A stretch of 64,000 bases of DNA, taken from assembly GCA_016706225.1 (NCBI GenBank), contig JADJKB010000012.1:124001-188000 (forward strand), written 5' to 3'. The DNA is from Myxococcales bacterium. Its GTDB lineage: Bacteria; Myxococcota_A; Polyangia; Polyangiales; Polyangiaceae. The translations under genes were made by a program, and so were the position numbers. The notes below the pieces were generated by a model. That model was not told where the DNA came from, searched no databases, and saw only the letters and a list, made by a program, of their open reading frames with translations. The stretch's first letter is position 1; the number at the start of each line of letters is the position of its first letter. Shown here in pieces: positions 7,298 through 16,227 of the stretch.

Positions 7298-9484
7298 TTG
7301 AGCGACGAAACCAATCCCGATACAGAACCCACGCCTCCGGGCCCCACGGCCGACGCTCCCACGCGCCGCCCGTGGTGGACGTCCCGTGGGGTGTGGGCGC
7401 TCGTCGCCGTCGTGCTACTCGCCGCCGCCAGCTCGGCCGGTGCGTGGAAGCTGGATCGCATCGCCAAGGACCCGAAGTTCTGCGACTCCTGTCACATCGA
7501 GTCGACGCGGAACGCCCACGACAGCGCGCACAACGGGCAACGCTGCACGGACTGTCACGCGAACCGCTTCGAGGAGAACGTTCGCCAGTGGACGTACTCG
7601 TTGTGGTCCAAGACCAAGACGACACCGCACGGGAAATTCGACAAGACCACATGCAAGAAGTGTCACACGAACGGCAACAGCGAGTCGTGGCACATGGCGC
7701 GGAGCCTCGGGCACGCCAAACACGTGCTCAAATCGGAAGACCCGCTCGAGTGCTTCGACTGTCATGCCTGGAAAGAGCATCGGTCCGACCCCGATCCCGC
7801 AACGTGCGGCAAGTGCCATGACGACATAAAGGTGTTCGGGCAACACCGGCTCGAGGGTCGAAAGGAGAAGATCAGCTGCACTTCATGCCACAACTACCTG
7901 GCCAAGGTCGGCGGTGGCGCCCAGACTCCGTCGCACGACTGCCGTCGCTGTCACGGCGGCGTCGCGAAGAGTGAACGCAGCCAGCGCTTCGCGGAGGTCA
8001 TCGAGGCCAAGGGCATCCCGCCCTCACAGATTCACGGCAACCTGAAGGCCTGCAGCCTGTGTCACAGCCCTCACGAGGAGGACCCCAAGAAGCGGTCCAA
8101 GGGCGCCGAGTGCTCGCGCTGCCACGTCAAGATCCCCGGCGAGTACCACCACGAGAAACAGCCCGAGAAGTTCAACTGCGACTCCTGCCACGAAGCGCAC
8201 GGCGAGCGCGAAGACCTCCGCAAGGGCTGCCACAAGTGCCACGAGCAGCAGGCCAAGCAGACGAAGACGGTCGCCGCACGCCACGACCGCTGCTCCGAGT
8301 GCCACAAGGCTCACGAGTTCAAGGCGACGTTCGCGGGTTGCCGCGAGTGCCACGCCGACCAGGTGACGATGCTGGCGGGCTGGAAGAGCGAGACGCACGC
8401 CGAGTGCACCAACTGCCACAAGCCCCACAGCACGCGTGAGGAGGACACCACCTGCGCCAAGTGCCACAAGAAGCCTGGCCACGAGCACAAGTCCTGCACG
8501 ACGTGTCACGACGCGCATCAGTCCAAGACCGAGGTCAAGACCTGCGGCAGTTGCCACGAGAGGCAGGCTCACGCGGCGGCTCGTGCTCCCGCCAAGCACC
8601 GCGCGGGAGCCTGCTTCACGTGTCACCAACCACACGCCATGGCCGGCACCGGCGCGGTCTGCAAGAAGTGCCACGCGAAGGAGTCGCAGAGCGTCGTCGC
8701 TGCCAGGATCGACAAACACACGCGCTGCTCCAGCTGTCACCAGACTCACGCTTTTTCGGCGGACGTCGAGGTCTGCCGCTCGTGCCACCAGAACCCAACG
8801 ACGGGCGCGCACACCGGCAAATGCAACGACTGCCATCAGGCCCACGGCCCACCGCTCGGGCAGGCCGCGTCGTGCCGGAACTGCCACAAGGAAGTCGCGC
8901 AACCCGCCGGCAAACACGCCCAATGCAACACCTGCCACAAGGGCTCGCACGGCGCCGTGAAGGCCCAGGCCTGCAGCACGTGCCATGCCTCGCAGAACAC
9001 GTCGGTTCAGCTCTGGGGTCCGCGTTCGCACGAGAACTGCACGCAGTGTCACCAGACGCACAACCCCGCGAGCCCGAAGCCCTGCGGTCAGTGCCACAAG
9101 AAGGAAGAGCAAAAGGTCCAGCGCACCAAGCACTTGTGTACGTCGTGCCACGATGCCCATCAGCCGCCGCGACAACTGTGGACGGCCTGCGCGAAGTGCC
9201 ACACCACTCAAGCCGCGGCGGTCAAGGCCCGAGGGGCCAAACACTCCGCATGCAATTCCTGCCATCAGCCGCACGACGCAACGGCCCCGACTTGTGCCTC
9301 GTGCCACAAGTCACTGCCGCGAGCCCACGCCGAAAAAGGCCACGAGAAGTGCACGGACTGTCACGACACCCACCGCAACAAGAACCCAACGCGGAGCGAC
9401 TGTCTGAAGTGCCACACGACCCGCGCCAACCACTTCCCCGATGCCCAGCGTTGCTACGGGTGTCACCTGTTCAACAGCAAGTGA
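7298..9484 (+). CDS. 34-haem c-type cytochrome with paired CXXCH repeats
   Basis: Periplasmic-facing multihaem cytochrome of 728 residues. TTG start with AGGAGG six bases upstream. A cytoplasmic N-terminus of about 28 residues precedes one hydrophobic segment (WALVAVVLLAAASSAGAW) that acts as signal anchor or cleavable signal. I count 34 CXXCH haem-binding motifs. From the eighth on, every second site is CXXCHxxH (sites 8, 10, 12 and so on to 32, except 24, which is CNTCHKGSH), and a His usually precedes it by 2-5 residues. The protein is therefore a tandem array of two-haem units of about 27-38 residues, the known paired-CXXCH pattern, with enough extra His for bis-His ligation. First gene of a three-gene operon, 12 bases before the next. 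Confidence 0.93.
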   Translation: MSDETNPDTEPTPPGPTADAPTRRPWWTSRGVWALVAVVLLAAASSAGAWKLDRIAKDPKFCDSCHIESTRNAHDSAHNGQRCTDCHANRFEENVRQWTYSLWSKTKTTPHGKFDKTTCKKCHTNGNSESWHMARSLGHAKHVLKSEDPLECFDCHAWKEHRSDPDPATCGKCHDDIKVFGQHRLEGRKEKISCTSCHNYLAKVGGGAQTPSHDCRRCHGGVAKSERSQRFAEVIEAKGIPPSQIHGNLKACSLCHSPHEEDPKKRSKGAECSRCHVKIPGEYHHEKQPEKFNCDSCHEAHGEREDLRKGCHKCHEQQAKQTKTVAARHDRCSECHKAHEFKATFAGCRECHADQVTMLAGWKSETHAECTNCHKPHSTREEDTTCAKCHKKPGHEHKSCTTCHDAHQSKTEVKTCGSCHERQAHAAARAPAKHRAGACFTCHQPHAMAGTGAVCKKCHAKESQSVVAARIDKHTRCSSCHQTHAFSADVEVCRSCHQNPTTGAHTGKCNDCHQAHGPPLGQAASCRNCHKEVAQPAGKHAQCNTCHKGSHGAVKAQACSTCHASQNTSVQLWGPRSHENCTQCHQTHNPASPKPCGQCHKKEEQKVQRTKHLCTSCHDAHQPPRQLWTACAKCHTTQAAAVKARGAKHSACNSCHQPHDATAPTCASCHKSLPRAHAEKGHEKCTDCHDTHRNKNPTRSDCLKCHTTRANHFPDAQRCYGCHLFNSK

Positions 9485-9496
9485 GGAACTCGTGAG

Positions 9497-11143
9497 ATGA
9501 CGACGCCGACCCCTCCCCCGTCCTCTGCACCGGCAGCCGCGAAGGCCCCGGAACCCTCGTCTCCCAAGTCGGCAGGTCCGAAGTCAGCCCGTCCCGCTCG
9601 GCCGCCGCTCTACTTCAACATCGTGAGCCACATCGGCGGCTTGATCGTGGTTCTCGCCGCCATCCTCATCGCCATCTCTATGGTCGTGGAGGTCCGGTCC
9701 GGCGCCCTCAATCCCTACGTCGGCATCTTCACCTACATGGTGTTTCCCGGAGTCCTCGCCTCGGGGGCGGTGCTCTTCCTGTTGGGCATGCGCTGGGAGG
9801 CCGGGCGAAGGCGCAAGCTCGAGAGCCTCGCGACGCTGCCGTATCCGCGGATTGATCTGAACGACGGCCGACAGCGAAGGATCTTCGCGTTCTCGAGCGT
9901 CGGCGGCGTCGTCGTCGCAACGCTGATGGTGTGGGCCAGCTACCAGGGGTTCCACTTCACCGAGTCGGTGTACTTCTGCGGGCAGGTCTGCCACGTGCCG
10001 ATGCGGCCCGAGTTCGTCGCCTACTCCGACTCGGCTCACGCGCGGGTGCCATGCACCGAGTGTCACGTCGGGGAAGGCGCGGGCTGGTACGTGCGCTCGA
10101 AGCTCTCCGGCGTCCGCCAGGTGCTCGCCGTCGCGACGAACAAGTACGCTCGCCCGATCCCGACGCCGATCGCCCATCTGCGTCCGGCCCGAGAGACCTG
10201 CGAGCGCTGCCACTGGCCGGAGAAGTTCTTCGGCGCCAAGCTGCTGCAACTCCCTCACTTTCGGTACACCGAGAACAACGAACCGGAGCAGATCTCGCTG
10301 ACGCTCAAGACGGGCGGCGGCGCCAAGTCACACGGCCAAAGCCAGGGGATTCACTGGCACATGCTGGTGAGCAACGAGGTCACTTACGCCGCCGCGGACG
10401 ATAAACTTCAGGTCATTCCCTGGACGAAGGTCAAACACGCCGACGGCAAGGAGACCGTCTACATCGCCAAGAAGACCAAGCTGTCGCCGGCGGCGATCGA
10501 CGCGCTTCCGCGTCGCAAGATGGACTGCATGGATTGCCACAATCGGCCCGCCCACGACTTCCCCACGCCAGACTCGGGCGTGGACGAGGCGCTGCTCAAG
10601 GGTCGAATCCCGGCGGATTTGCCCTGGATCAAGAAGGCAACCGTCGAGGCCCTGTTCCGCGTCTATCCGAGTCGGCAAGCCGCCCACGACGGCATCGGGC
10701 AGTACATCATCGACTACTACAAGAAGGAAAAGCCGGAAGTCCTCGAGCAGCGCCGCAAAGACGTCGACACGGCCATCGAGGTCGCCAAGACGCTCTACGA
10801 CCGCGGCGTGTTCCCTGACATGAAGGTCGACTGGCAGACCTATCCGAAGAACCTCGGCCACCGCTACTGGGCGGGTTGTTTCCGCTGCCACGACGGCAAG
10901 CACGTTTCGGCGGACGGCAAGGTGCTGGCCAACGATTGCGAATCCACTTGTCACACCGCGCCGGTGCGCGGGTCGGTGACCGAGCTCGGCGCGGTGGACC
11001 CCAAGGCTCAGCCGAATTGGCATCCGTGGGAGATGCCAAAAGAGCATCTCGACGTCGAGGGTCACGACACCGTCAAGTGCCACGCCTGCCACAACGCAGG
11101 GCAGCGGCCGAGCAAAGAGTGTGACGACTGCCACGAGAAGTGA
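9497..11143 (+). CDS. NapC/NirT-like membrane octahaem cytochrome c
   Basis: Likely inner-membrane quinol-oxidising cytochrome, 548 residues. After a Pro/Ala-rich cytoplasmic tail come three hydrophobic segments (around 38-65, 72-97 and 131-153), then a periplasmic domain. Haem sites: CGQVCH (Cys161/Cys165), CTECH, CERCH, CMDCH, CFRCH, CESTCH (Cys481/Cys485), CHACH and CDDCH, so six CXXCH plus two spaced CX3CH. The first, followed by VPM, sits where NapC/NrfH proteins carry their first haem with a nearby Met. A central region of about 140 residues lacks haem motifs. It is longer than the roughly 200 residues of classical NapC. Context suggests electron transfer between the quinone pool and the 34-haem protein. 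Confidence 0.85.
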   Translation: MTTPTPPPSSAPAAAKAPEPSSPKSAGPKSARPARPPLYFNIVSHIGGLIVVLAAILIAISMVVEVRSGALNPYVGIFTYMVFPGVLASGAVLFLLGMRWEAGRRRKLESLATLPYPRIDLNDGRQRRIFAFSSVGGVVVATLMVWASYQGFHFTESVYFCGQVCHVPMRPEFVAYSDSAHARVPCTECHVGEGAGWYVRSKLSGVRQVLAVATNKYARPIPTPIAHLRPARETCERCHWPEKFFGAKLLQLPHFRYTENNEPEQISLTLKTGGGAKSHGQSQGIHWHMLVSNEVTYAAADDKLQVIPWTKVKHADGKETVYIAKKTKLSPAAIDALPRRKMDCMDCHNRPAHDFPTPDSGVDEALLKGRIPADLPWIKKATVEALFRVYPSRQAAHDGIGQYIIDYYKKEKPEVLEQRRKDVDTAIEVAKTLYDRGVFPDMKVDWQTYPKNLGHRYWAGCFRCHDGKHVSADGKVLANDCESTCHTAPVRGSVTELGAVDPKAQPNWHPWEMPKEHLDVEGHDTVKCHACHNAGQRPSKECDDCHEK

Positions 11144-11152
11144 GAGGCCCCG

Positions 11153-13591
11153 ATGAAAGCCAAGCTGTTCTTCCTGGCCGCCCTGTGCTGGGCGCTCGTG
11201 TTCGCCACTCAGGCGCTGATGGGCTGTGGGCGCAGCAAGCCCCTACGGCCCGCGCCGCCCGCCGAGAAACCCGCCGCCGATCCTCGGCCACCGCTCGAGA
11301 CTCATCCGGACAAGATCCTCGAAGCGCTCAAGGACTCGGTGCACGCCAAGCTGGACTGCTCGGACTGCCACGCGCCACCGAAGGGCGACGTCAAGCCTGG
11401 TGACGTCGGCAAGGGCGAGTGCAGCTCTTGCCACGAAGAGGAGGCCGCCTCGTACGCGTCGACGATTCACGCCACCAAATTCAAGGAGGGGAAGGAAGAG
11501 GCCGCGACCTGCGAAGACTGCCACGGCGTGCATGACGTGCGCGCGCCTTCGGACGAGAAGTCGACCGTGTCCGTGGGCAACACGCCGCTCACCTGCGGCA
11601 AGTGCCACGAGAACCCGGAGCTCGCGAAGAAGCTCGGGATCAAGCAGCCACGGGCCGTGCGCAGCTTCGTGGAGAGTATCCACGGCAAGGCCCTGCTCGC
11701 CGGCGGCCTGGTCGTGGCTCCGTCGTGCGCGGATTGCCACGGCAAAGCTCACAAGCTGTTCGCAGCCGAGGACCCGCGATCGAGCGTGAACAAGTTCAAC
11801 GTCGTCGGCACCTGCGGGCAGTGCCACACGGGCCCACGCCGCGAGTTCGAGAAAGGTGTCCACGCCCGGGCACTGGAAGAAGAGGCCGAGAAAGCCGGGC
11901 GAAAGGTCGACTACGAGTTCCGTACCAAGGCCATTCGCGCGAAGGCGCTCGACAGGGGCGCGCGCGAAAGGAAGAAGGCCCCGATCGATCCTGCGGCGAA
12001 GCCAGGGGCCGACAAGGGCGGGGCGGCCGGAGAACCCGCAGCAGCGAAGGCGGCGCCCAGCGCTGCGAAGCCGGACCCCACCCAGCCGGGGGCGGCCAAA
12101 GCGCCGGTCGCCAAGGACGCCCTTGCTCCAGGCGCCTCGGGTTCGGCCGCTTCGCAGGCGCCGCCGCCGTCACCGGCGCCCGCCGCGAGCGCAGCGCCAA
12201 AGGCGACCCCGGGAGCGCCCGACGAGAAGAAGGCCGAGGCTCCCACCTGTCCCACGTGCCACACGGCGCACGAGATTATCGAGCCGGGGGCGCGCTTCAA
12301 GCTGGCCGAGGACCGCATCTGCGGCGAGTGCCACAAGGATCGGACGGCGCGCTACCGCGAGACGTACCACGGTCGCGCCCACGACCTCGGGGACGTGGTG
12401 GTGGCCGCTTGCCACGATTGCCACGGCTCCCACGAAATCTGGGCGTCGAAGGAGCCAGCCTCCACGCTGTCGGACGGAAACAGGCTCGGCACGTGCCAGA
12501 AGTGTCACGTCGGTGCGCCCGCCAACTTCGCTGGCTTCCTGTCGCACGCCGACCACAATGACCGTCAGCACTACCCGCGGTTGTACTGGGCCTTCATCGG
12601 CATGACCGCGCTGCTCGTGGGCACATTCGGCTTCTTCGGCATCCACAGCCTGCTCTGGCTGATGCGCTCGCTGGTCGAGCGCTTCAGGGATCCCGTCGCC
12701 TTCAAGGAGACCAAGCGCCGCGTCCGCGAGGAAAAGGGAGCCCGCCTGTACCGGCGCTTCCGGCCCATCGATCGCTTCGTGCATGTGCTGGTGATCGTCA
12801 GCTTCACGCTGCTGGTCATGACCGGCATGCCGCTGAAGTTCCATGAAAAGGCCTGGGCCCACGCGTTCTTCGACCAGATCGGCGGCGCCTCGGTCGCGGC
12901 CGCCGTACATCGTTTTGCTGCCATCGTCACGCTCACCTACTTCGTGCTGCACATCGGCAGCTTGATCGTCCTCGTGCGGCGCAATCGCCAGAAGTACTTG
13001 AACGATGAGGGCGCGTTCAGCCTGAGGAAGTTCCTGGCACTGGCTTTTGGTCCCGACTCACCGTTCCCGCGCTGGCAGGACGCCAAGGACCTCCTCGGGC
13101 ACATGAAGTGGTTCTTCGGCCGCGGGCCCAAACCCAAGTTCGACCGCTTCACGTACTGGGAGAAGTTCGATTACATGGCGGTGTTCTGGGGCGTCACGGT
13201 CATTGGTCTCTCGGGGTTGATGCTCTGGTACCCGGCGTTCTTCACGCGATTCCTGCCAGGTTGGTCGATCAACATCGCTCACATCGTGCACAGCGACGAG
13301 GCGCTCCTGGCCGCCGGCTTCATCTTCACGTTCCACTTCTTCAACAGCCACTTCCGCCCCGAAAAGTTCCCTTACGACGCGGTCATGTTCTCGGGGCACA
13401 TCACGGAAGAGGAGCTCAAGCACGAGCGGGCCGCGCAGTACGAGCGCATGACCGCCGCGGGCGAGCTGGAGAACCACAAACAGCTGGGCGAGTGGGCTCA
13501 GTGGAAGCTCATCGTCAACATCTTCGGCGCGGCCGCCATCGTGCTGGGGTTGGCCCTGGCTGCGACGATCTTCTGGGCTGTGTTGCACTGA
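11153..13591 (+). CDS. Decahaem cytochrome c fused to membrane cytochrome b (CbcL-like)
   Basis: Membrane quinone oxidoreductase candidate, 812 residues. The signal ends near ALMGC, so it may be a lipoprotein. Residues 60-230 carry six CXXCH motifs. An Ala/Pro-rich linker (about 275-360) follows, then four more (CPTCH, CGECH, CHDCH, CQKCH), for ten haems. The C-terminal 330 residues have about six membrane helices with paired His (FVHVLV, VHRFAA and FVLHIG, FHFFNSHF) as expected for b-haems in the FdnI/HydC/cytochrome b561 group. The same fusion logic defines Geobacter CbcL, a quinol oxidase for extracellular respiration. CbcL is shorter and lacks a split haem domain, so the call is by architecture only. 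Last gene of the operon. Confidence 0.85.
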   Translation: MKAKLFFLAALCWALVFATQALMGCGRSKPLRPAPPAEKPAADPRPPLETHPDKILEALKDSVHAKLDCSDCHAPPKGDVKPGDVGKGECSSCHEEEAASYASTIHATKFKEGKEEAATCEDCHGVHDVRAPSDEKSTVSVGNTPLTCGKCHENPELAKKLGIKQPRAVRSFVESIHGKALLAGGLVVAPSCADCHGKAHKLFAAEDPRSSVNKFNVVGTCGQCHTGPRREFEKGVHARALEEEAEKAGRKVDYEFRTKAIRAKALDRGARERKKAPIDPAAKPGADKGGAAGEPAAAKAAPSAAKPDPTQPGAAKAPVAKDALAPGASGSAASQAPPPSPAPAASAAPKATPGAPDEKKAEAPTCPTCHTAHEIIEPGARFKLAEDRICGECHKDRTARYRETYHGRAHDLGDVVVAACHDCHGSHEIWASKEPASTLSDGNRLGTCQKCHVGAPANFAGFLSHADHNDRQHYPRLYWAFIGMTALLVGTFGFFGIHSLLWLMRSLVERFRDPVAFKETKRRVREEKGARLYRRFRPIDRFVHVLVIVSFTLLVMTGMPLKFHEKAWAHAFFDQIGGASVAAAVHRFAAIVTLTYFVLHIGSLIVLVRRNRQKYLNDEGAFSLRKFLALAFGPDSPFPRWQDAKDLLGHMKWFFGRGPKPKFDRFTYWEKFDYMAVFWGVTVIGLSGLMLWYPAFFTRFLPGWSINIAHIVHSDEALLAAGFIFTFHFFNSHFRPEKFPYDAVMFSGHITEEELKHERAAQYERMTAAGELENHKQLGEWAQWKLIVNIFGAAAIVLGLALAATIFWAVLH

Positions 13592-13648
13592 GCCGCGTGA
13601 GCAGTCCCAGACCGAAGGCGACAAGAACCGAAATCGTCTGCCCCAGCT

Positions 13649-13665
13649 GCGAGCCTGCGGCTCGC
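13649..13665. terminator. Hairpin between convergent genes
   Basis: GCGAGCC-TGC-GGCTCGC is a perfect 7-bp stem with a 3-base loop in the 93-base gap between the convergent cytochrome operon and the PRPP-synthetase-like gene. No T-run follows on either strand, so it may be a transcript-end stabiliser rather than a true intrinsic terminator. Confidence 0.35.
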
Positions 13666-13684
13666 CCGCGTCGAGCCCGGGCGC

Positions 13685-14608
13685 TCAGCAGCGCGCCACG
13701 GCGCTCACCAATAGACCCACCACGCTCACCACATGCTCCTCCTCCAGCTTCAGGCTCGACGGATGCGAGTCTGTGCCGAGCACGCTGTCGAGCAGCCCCG
13801 AAGACCTCAGTTCGTCGAGTGAGTCACCGGGCAAGACCAGGTGGCTGGCGATGGCGTGCACTTTCGTCGCGCCCGCGTCGAGGTAGGCTCGCGCTGCCTG
13901 CAGCAACGAGCCGCCCGTGCGGATCATGTCGTCGTAGATCATCACCTCGCGCCCGCGCACGTCGGCGTTGACACCCGTCACAGCCAGGTCCCCGGAGGCC
14001 GAATCCCGGCGCTTGTAGACGAAAGCTGGCTCTACATCCAGCTCGTGCGCGAGGCTCTGCACCCACTTGGCCCGGCCCGCATCCGTCGCACCGAGCACGT
14101 AGTCGCGCCCCTGCATCGCGCGCTTCACCGCCTCGGTCACGATCGGCGCGCCGTAGACATGGTGCGTGACGTGGGCGTCCCCGAAATAGAACTCGATGCC
14201 ATCGGTGTGAAGGTCGAACAGGAACACACGCGTGCCGGCCTCGCAGGGCGGGATCGCCGAGATCAATCGGGCCCGCGTCTTCGCCGTCACGACTTCCCCG
14301 GGCAGCACGGCGCGCTCCATGGTCGCGTAGCCGAAATACGGCATCACGATGGACAGCGAGCGCGCGCCCGCCCGCGAGATTGCGCAGCCCAGATCGTAGA
14401 CCTCGAGCCAGTCGAGATCTGTCGGGGTGCCGCCCAGCAAAACCACGTCTCGCCCCCACACGTCGCACGCGATTCGGCGATACCGCTCGCCGTCGGGAAA
14501 GGCTCGCTGTTCGATCTCGCCGCGCTCATAGCCGCCCGCGGCCAAGAAGCGCTGCTCGAGATAGGCGTAGGTGGAGGTCGCGAGCAGAAGCGATCGGTCG
14601 TTCGACAT
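13685..14608 (-). CDS. Ribose-phosphate pyrophosphokinase family protein
   Basis: Resembles PRPP synthetase, which makes phosphoribosyl pyrophosphate from ribose 5-phosphate and ATP in the cytoplasm. Length 307 is typical. Family features are present: FPDGERYRRI near the N-terminus, DLHTDGIEFYF where Prs has DLHxxQIQGFF, and a PRPP loop VMIYDDMIRTGGSL near residue 220. The canonical DLHAxQ box and DDMIDTAGT loop are altered (His-Thr-Asp; Asp-to-Arg; Ala-to-Gly). The protein may therefore be a divergent or secondary Prs rather than the housekeeping enzyme. Single gene, convergent with the cytochrome operon. Confidence 0.75.
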   Translation of the reverse strand: MSNDRSLLLATSTYAYLEQRFLAAGGYERGEIEQRAFPDGERYRRIACDVWGRDVVLLGGTPTDLDWLEVYDLGCAISRAGARSLSIVMPYFGYATMERAVLPGEVVTAKTRARLISAIPPCEAGTRVFLFDLHTDGIEFYFGDAHVTHHVYGAPIVTEAVKRAMQGRDYVLGATDAGRAKWVQSLAHELDVEPAFVYKRRDSASGDLAVTGVNADVRGREVMIYDDMIRTGGSLLQAARAYLDAGATKVHAIASHLVLPGDSLDELRSSGLLDSVLGTDSHPSSLKLEEEHVVSVVGLLVSAVARC

Positions 14609-14684
14609 CGGCCGAACGCTACACCCCCACGCCGCTCCGTCACGCCCCGTTCCTCAACCGGGGCAAACCCGGTAAGCTGAGCGC

Positions 14685-16031
14685 ATGCGCTTGGCACGGC
14701 TCTCGATTCCCGCGTTCTTCCCGCTGCTGGTCTGGGCGTGTGGCAGCGATGAGTCGAACGGGGGCGCGGGCGGAGGCGGCGGCCTCGCGAGCGGCGGAGC
14801 CGCGGGCGCCACTGGCGGCGTTGCCGGCTCGAGCGGCGGCGGCTCCGGCGGCGGTGCAGCAGGCAGCGGCGCGACCGGCGGGGGCGCCACGGGCGGCGCG
14901 GGAGGGAGCGCAGGTGCAGGGGACGCGGGCTGCGATCCGAAGCCGCCGGCGAGCGACGGCGGCCTGGGCTGCAATGCGACCAGCGGGGCCGGCGCGCCGC
15001 TGCCCACCTGCAGCGCGGCGAGCCCCTGCACCAAGTATCTGGCCACTTACACAGCACCGATCACCACTCCCACGGACGTCCCGGTCTGCAAGACCACCAA
15101 CGCCAAACACCCGAGCTTCGACGACGGCGCACCCGAGAGCCGGCCGGGCCTCGACGGCACGCAGCGCTACGCATGCACCTACTCCCCGACTCCGAGCAGC
15201 GCGTTGCCGCTGTTGGTCTATTTCCACGGCAGCGGTGGCGGTGCGGAGAATGTCTACGACACCTCGCTCCTGCGGCAGAAGGCCGAGAGCTTCGATCTGA
15301 GCGGCGATCCCCAGAAGCAGGGTTTCGTGCTCTTGAGCCTCCAAGCGCGAAACCTGCACTGGCCCACCACGAGCAATCAGGATGGCTCCAAGCACGACAT
15401 CTACTATCGAGATCTCGGTAGTTGCTCCAGCAACCCAGATTTTGCGAACGCCGACGCATTCGTCGATGCCTGGGTATCGAGTGGCAAGGTCGACCCCAAG
15501 CGGATCTACGTCACCGGTTGGTCCAACGGCGGGCGCTTCGCGCAGTCCTACGCCATCGCTCGCCACGCGCAGCCCAGCCCCGGTGGCAATCGCGTCGCGG
15601 CAGCTGCCGTGTACTCCGGCGCGGATCCCTTCCACGACCCAAAAGTCGGCCAGACACCTTCTTGCCAGCTCTCTCCCTACCCGAAGAGCACCGTCCCGAT
15701 CTTCATCGTCAGCGGCTGGTGCGACTTGATGCCGTGCGACGACGCGCAGGCGGCCGAACTGAGCAAGACCACCGAGCTTGCACCCGGCTCGACCATGTCG
15801 GGCTGGGTCGCTGACCTCTCGGCGAAGGTGGGGTCACCCACGGTCCAGTGGCTCAAGATCAAAGGCACCGGTGAGATCGTCACGTCGTGCATGCCCGCCG
15901 CCGCCTGCGGCAACTTGGTCGCGACGCTGATCCACACCGAATGGCCGGACGGCGTGGCCGGCACTGCGGGCGGTGTGATCGATCACGAGCCGGCGATGCT
16001 CGACTTCCTGCGCCAGCATCCGCTGCCTTGA
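14685..16031 (+). CDS. Alpha/beta-hydrolase (esterase/depolymerase-like) lipoprotein
   Basis: Secreted or surface esterase candidate, 448 residues. Lipobox VWAC (about Cys19) is followed by a Gly/Ala/Ser-rich linker to about residue 80. The hydrolase part shows an oxyanion-type LLVYFHGSGGG, then a nucleophile elbow GWSNGG, the arrangement of feruloyl-esterase/PHB-depolymerase-like proteins. A late Asp (SGWCDLMPCDD) and His (VIDHEPAM) could complete the triad. Several Cys pairs suit an oxidising location. Substrate unknown. It stands alone, divergent from the PRPP-synthetase-like gene. Confidence 0.75.
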   Translation: MRLARLSIPAFFPLLVWACGSDESNGGAGGGGGLASGGAAGATGGVAGSSGGGSGGGAAGSGATGGGATGGAGGSAGAGDAGCDPKPPASDGGLGCNATSGAGAPLPTCSAASPCTKYLATYTAPITTPTDVPVCKTTNAKHPSFDDGAPESRPGLDGTQRYACTYSPTPSSALPLLVYFHGSGGGAENVYDTSLLRQKAESFDLSGDPQKQGFVLLSLQARNLHWPTTSNQDGSKHDIYYRDLGSCSSNPDFANADAFVDAWVSSGKVDPKRIYVTGWSNGGRFAQSYAIARHAQPSPGGNRVAAAAVYSGADPFHDPKVGQTPSCQLSPYPKSTVPIFIVSGWCDLMPCDDAQAAELSKTTELAPGSTMSGWVADLSAKVGSPTVQWLKIKGTGEIVTSCMPAAACGNLVATLIHTEWPDGVAGTAGGVIDHEPAMLDFLRQHPLP

Positions 16032-16135
16032 TGCGGGCCCCGAGCGGGAGGCCCACCGCCACCCTCACCCCGGTGCCGCTAGCCGAGCCGGTGCCGGGCG
16101 CCCCCGCCGCGCCCCGTGCTCCCGCTTCCGCCGCA

Positions 16136-16210
16136 TCAGTTCGTGCATTCGAGCTTGGCGTAGACGCCTTCGACCTTGACTAGAGGTGTCCTACCGACCG
16201 TGCGCTCCAT
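16136..16210 (-). pseudogene. Relic of a cysteine-synthase-family PLP enzyme N-terminus
   Basis: On the minus strand ATG at 16210 opens a 24-codon frame, VGRTPLVKVEGVYAKLECTN then stop. This matches the start of cysteine synthase and related PLP enzymes (xGNTPLVxL...YAKLExxNPxGSxKDR) and ends exactly before the PLP-lysine region. Nothing of the remaining roughly 280 residues is visible. It is most likely the scar of a deletion. The match is by memory of the family motif only. Confidence 0.45.
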
Positions 16211-16227
16211 GCTGCTGCCGGTGTAAC

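Noticed and set aside
8024..9307. 427-residue minus-strand frame over the 34-haem gene
   Set aside because: It is the complement of CXXCH-rich codons and gives a Leu/Val/Ala/Arg-rich sequence with no motif or RBS.
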